DNA of 7,042 nt. Origin: Bacilli bacterium (GTDB lineage Bacteria; Bacillota_I; Bacilli_A; RFN20; CAG-826). Location of the stretch: NCBI GenBank assembly GCA_024698065.1, contig JAILRR010000043.1, positions 1 through 7,042 of the forward strand. Direction: 5' to 3'. The first letter of the stretch is position 1. Every line of letters begins with the position of its first letter. Below are positions 5,044 to 7,042 of the stretch, piece after piece. The position numbers and the translations under genes are program-made. The notes under the pieces were generated by a model. That model saw only the letters and a list, made by a program, of their open reading frames with translations, had not been told where the DNA came from and did no database searches.

Positions 5044-7042
5044 TTTCTTCTTCCTCCTTTCCGCCATTGCCTAAGGTCTTCATGATGGTGATAACGGCAG
5101 CCGCAGCACCAATGAGGAGTCCGCCATAGACGAAGGCGTCGAGTGAGATGATGGCTGGTTGCCACCACAAGTAATTGTTCTTTGGTGGGATTGAAACAAT
5201 CGTCTCTGATGGGTCAGCGGAGGCGTTGTATTCTTCGTTTCTCCACATCGCGTGGGTGAAGGAGTAGGCAATCTCGTGCATGGCTTCACGCAAACGATAC
5301 TGAAGACGGACTGGAGTTGTGGTGCTGTCCCCAATTTTGTTTGCAATGGTTGAGCTATCGCCAAGGTTGATGTTGCCACCATAACGGAATGAGAAACCGA
5401 CATCCATGTTGGTGTCGTTCTCGGTCATATCGGTGATGATCTGACCACGGAATCCCCACTCTCTGCGGAGGACGCCTTGGATAAGGGCTTCGTTACCGGC
5501 CGACCAGAGGCCACCAACACGGTTGAAGGAGGTCATGATACCGACGGTGCCGCCATTCTTAACGGCTTCTTCGAAGGAGCGGAGATAGAGCTCACGGAAG
5601 GTTTGCTCGGTCATCCAAGCCATGTTGGCCATACGGTTGAAGTCTTGGTCATTGGCGACGAAGTGTTTGACGAAGGTGATACGGCCATAGATGCTGATGC
5701 CTTTGATGATCTCAGAGACATAGCGGCCGGAGAGGATTGGGTCTTCGGACTGATAGCCGCAGTTTCTGCCACCATAGGTTGAACGGTGGAGGTTGCAGTT
5801 TGGCGAGAAGATGCCATCGGTACCGGAGGCGTTCATATCGTTACCCATGGATTTGCCGAGTTTGTAGGTAAGGGCTCTGTTCCAAGCCTGGCAGCCCATG
5901 GTTGGGCCAGGATAAGCTGGGCAGTTGACGCTGTCGCTCTGTCCGTAGCCGCCGCCGATCATAGCGGCGCCTTCTTCGAATTTGAAGGCACTGGAGTTAT
6001 TAGAATCACGTAAGCCGATTTCACTCATGCCACGTTCAGCGTAGTTGGAGTTTTCGGTGACGATCTTCTTGGAATTATCGAAGTCAAGCTGGTCGAGAAC
6101 ACTGTCCCACTCTGGGGCATCGTAATCTGCGCCGCATTTTTTGCCGACTTCAGAGAGCTTGCCATTTTCGATGAGCTTGAGGGATCCGCCGCTATTCCAT
6201 TTTGGAGCTTTTTCTGGAACTTTTTCGCCCCAGTAGTCTTTGGTGGCATTATCCCAGTACTCACTCATTTCTTGGCTAAAGCTGTAGTTGCCGATGAAAT
6301 GGTCTGTCACCGGGTCAGAGGTACGTTTCATGAGCTTATCGGTCCAAGGCTTATTTGGTTCGCACTCGGTTGGAAGAGCTGGGAAGTTGTTGCGGTGGAC
6401 GAATTGAATGTCCTGATCGACGGAGGAACCATCGATTGGCATACCTTCGTAAGCGTCATCACCGGTGAAACGGTTTTCAACGGTTTCGCCAGTGACTTCG
6501 TCCTTGTCGATATATTTAGTTTTGGAAACTTTGTACGACACAGGGGACATGTCTTTCTTGACATGGTGGGCATCGGTCATGAAGTTGAGCTCGTAGTTAC
6601 CAGCTTCAAGTTCGTAACCATAGTGTCCGTTCTTGTTGGCATCGTAGTCGTCATAGGACTTGAAGTCCTTGGTTTCGACTTCGATTTCGATGGTTTCGGA
6701 TTCGCCTGGTTCGAGGAGAGGGGTCTTCTCATAACCGACTAATTTACGGTAGGATTTCTCGATTCCGCCAGGAGTATATGGGGCAGTGAGATAGATCTGA
6801 ACGACGTCTTTGCCTTTGTACTCACCGGTGTTTGTGACTTCAATTTCGAAGCTGAGTTTTTCATTATGGTCGATTTCGCTTCCACTGACTTTGTTGGCTT
6901 TAACCAATTTCCATTCAAAGTCGGTGTAGGACATACCATAACCGAATGGGTACTGAACGACGTTGTCATATCCATTGTATGGAGCCTTGTCCCAGAAGCC
7001 TTCAGCATCGGCGGTTTCGAACCAACGATAACCCATGTAGAT
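5036..7042 (-). CDS. Secreted, C-terminally membrane-anchored GH3-family glycoside hydrolase with rearranged domain order (5' end outside window)
   Basis: About 668 residues are visible; the frame runs off the right edge, so the N-terminus is missing. Residues are numbered from the Met at 7036. In order: the end of the GH3 C-type alpha/beta domain (MGYRWFETA, YPFGYGMSYTDF at 29-40); a fibronectin III-like domain (about 60-155; EVTNTGEYKGKDVVQIYL); a linker (FVHRNNFPALP, 212-222); then the GH3 barrel (about 310-600), with LHRSTYGGRN (416-425), SEDP (430-433), KHFVAND (457-463), MTSFNRVGG and LRREWGFRGQIITDM, where Asp536 is the expected nucleophile. Alpha/beta domain before barrel is the reverse of the usual GH3 order and is known from Ruminococcus albus and Butyrivibrio fibrisolvens beta-glucosidases. 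One transmembrane helix (about 625-652) and a short acidic tail end the protein. Six cysteines lie in the outer part. Activity is probably on beta-glucosides or related glycans, but the substrate-site motif is divergent. It heads an operon with the beta-sandwich gene. Confidence 0.9.
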   Translation of the reverse strand: MYMGYRWFETADAEGFWDKAPYNGYDNVVQYPFGYGMSYTDFEWKLVKANKVSGSEIDHNEKLSFEIEVTNTGEYKGKDVVQIYLTAPYTPGGIEKSYRKLVGYEKTPLLEPGESETIEIEVETKDFKSYDDYDANKNGHYGYELEAGNYELNFMTDAHHVKKDMSPVSYKVSKTKYIDKDEVTGETVENRFTGDDAYEGMPIDGSSVDQDIQFVHRNNFPALPTECEPNKPWTDKLMKRTSDPVTDHFIGNYSFSQEMSEYWDNATKDYWGEKVPEKAPKWNSGGSLKLIENGKLSEVGKKCGADYDAPEWDSVLDQLDFDNSKKIVTENSNYAERGMSEIGLRDSNNSSAFKFEEGAAMIGGGYGQSDSVNCPAYPGPTMGCQAWNRALTYKLGKSMGNDMNASGTDGIFSPNCNLHRSTYGGRNCGYQSEDPILSGRYVSEIIKGISIYGRITFVKHFVANDQDFNRMANMAWMTEQTFRELYLRSFEEAVKNGGTVGIMTSFNRVGGLWSAGNEALIQGVLRREWGFRGQIITDMTENDTNMDVGFSFRYGGNINLGDSSTIANKIGDSTTTPVRLQYRLREAMHEIAYSFTHAMWRNEEYNASADPSETIVSIPPKNNYLWWQPAIISLDAFVYGGLLIGAAAAVITIMKTLGNGGKEEEENA
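5053..5060 (-). promoter_or_regulatory. Ribosome binding site of the beta-sandwich gene, inside the GH3 coding end
   Basis: AAAGGAGG on the minus strand lies nine bases before the ATG at 5043, and this decides that start over the ATG at 5067. The same bases encode part of the Gly-Lys-Glu-Glu tail of the GH3 protein, so they serve two purposes. Confidence 0.75.

Noticed and set aside
5044..5067. ATG start at 5067 adding eight residues to the beta-sandwich protein
   Set aside because: The extra codons are the ribosome binding site and purine spacer of the ATG at 5043, and nothing comparable precedes the ATG at 5067.
6272..6742. A 156-codon plus-strand open frame inside the GH3 region
   Set aside because: It is antisense to clearly conserved GH3 and fibronectin III-like sequence; its hydrophobic stretches are a by-product of the opposite strand's codons.

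Overview
The window looks like chromosome of a low-to-moderate GC Bacillota (Firmicutes). Supporting signs are AGGAGG-type ribosome binding sites, hairpin-plus-T-run terminators after almost every gene, a thymidylate synthase resembling Bacillus subtilis ThyA, a class II aldolase, a DegV-family lipid-binding protein, and a GH3 glycosidase with the rearranged domain order known from gut clostridia. All eight visible stops are TAA or TAG, and tryptophan is encoded by TGG. A gut-associated Erysipelotrichia/Bacilli-like lineage is my guess, not something the sequence proves. I see no tRNA, rRNA, CRISPR array, insertion sequence or phage module.

Plus strand, 1-2854. The C-terminal end of an unrecognised beta-rich protein (1-345) ends in a perfect terminator. 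A two-gene dTMP/folate operon follows: thyA (492-1322) and folA (1322-1834), overlapping by one base and closed by a terminator. ThyA makes dTMP and dihydrofolate; FolA reduces the dihydrofolate back to tetrahydrofolate. A palindromic hairpin lies just before the thyA ribosome binding site. A 126-bp gap with two inverted repeats then leads to a DegV/FakB-like fatty-acid-binding protein (1988-2854).

Minus strand, 2895-7042. Read in the direction of transcription, the window begins inside a large secreted GH3 glycosidase whose 5' end lies beyond the right edge (7042 to 5036). Its stop overlaps the start of a membrane-anchored beta-sandwich protein (5043-4291), so the two probably form one cell-surface carbohydrate operon. 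A terminator follows, then a near-perfect 24-bp palindrome abutting a good promoter, then the class II fructose-1,6-bisphosphate aldolase gene fba (4150-3269) with its own terminator. Last is a small two-helix membrane protein (3182-2895). It converges on the DegV gene, and the two share a bidirectional terminator at about 2860-2891.

Most of the window is ordinary housekeeping. The points most worth a second look are the divergent, cysteine-containing GH3 enzyme with its overlapping membrane partner, and the well-formed palindromes in front of fba, thyA and the DegV gene.
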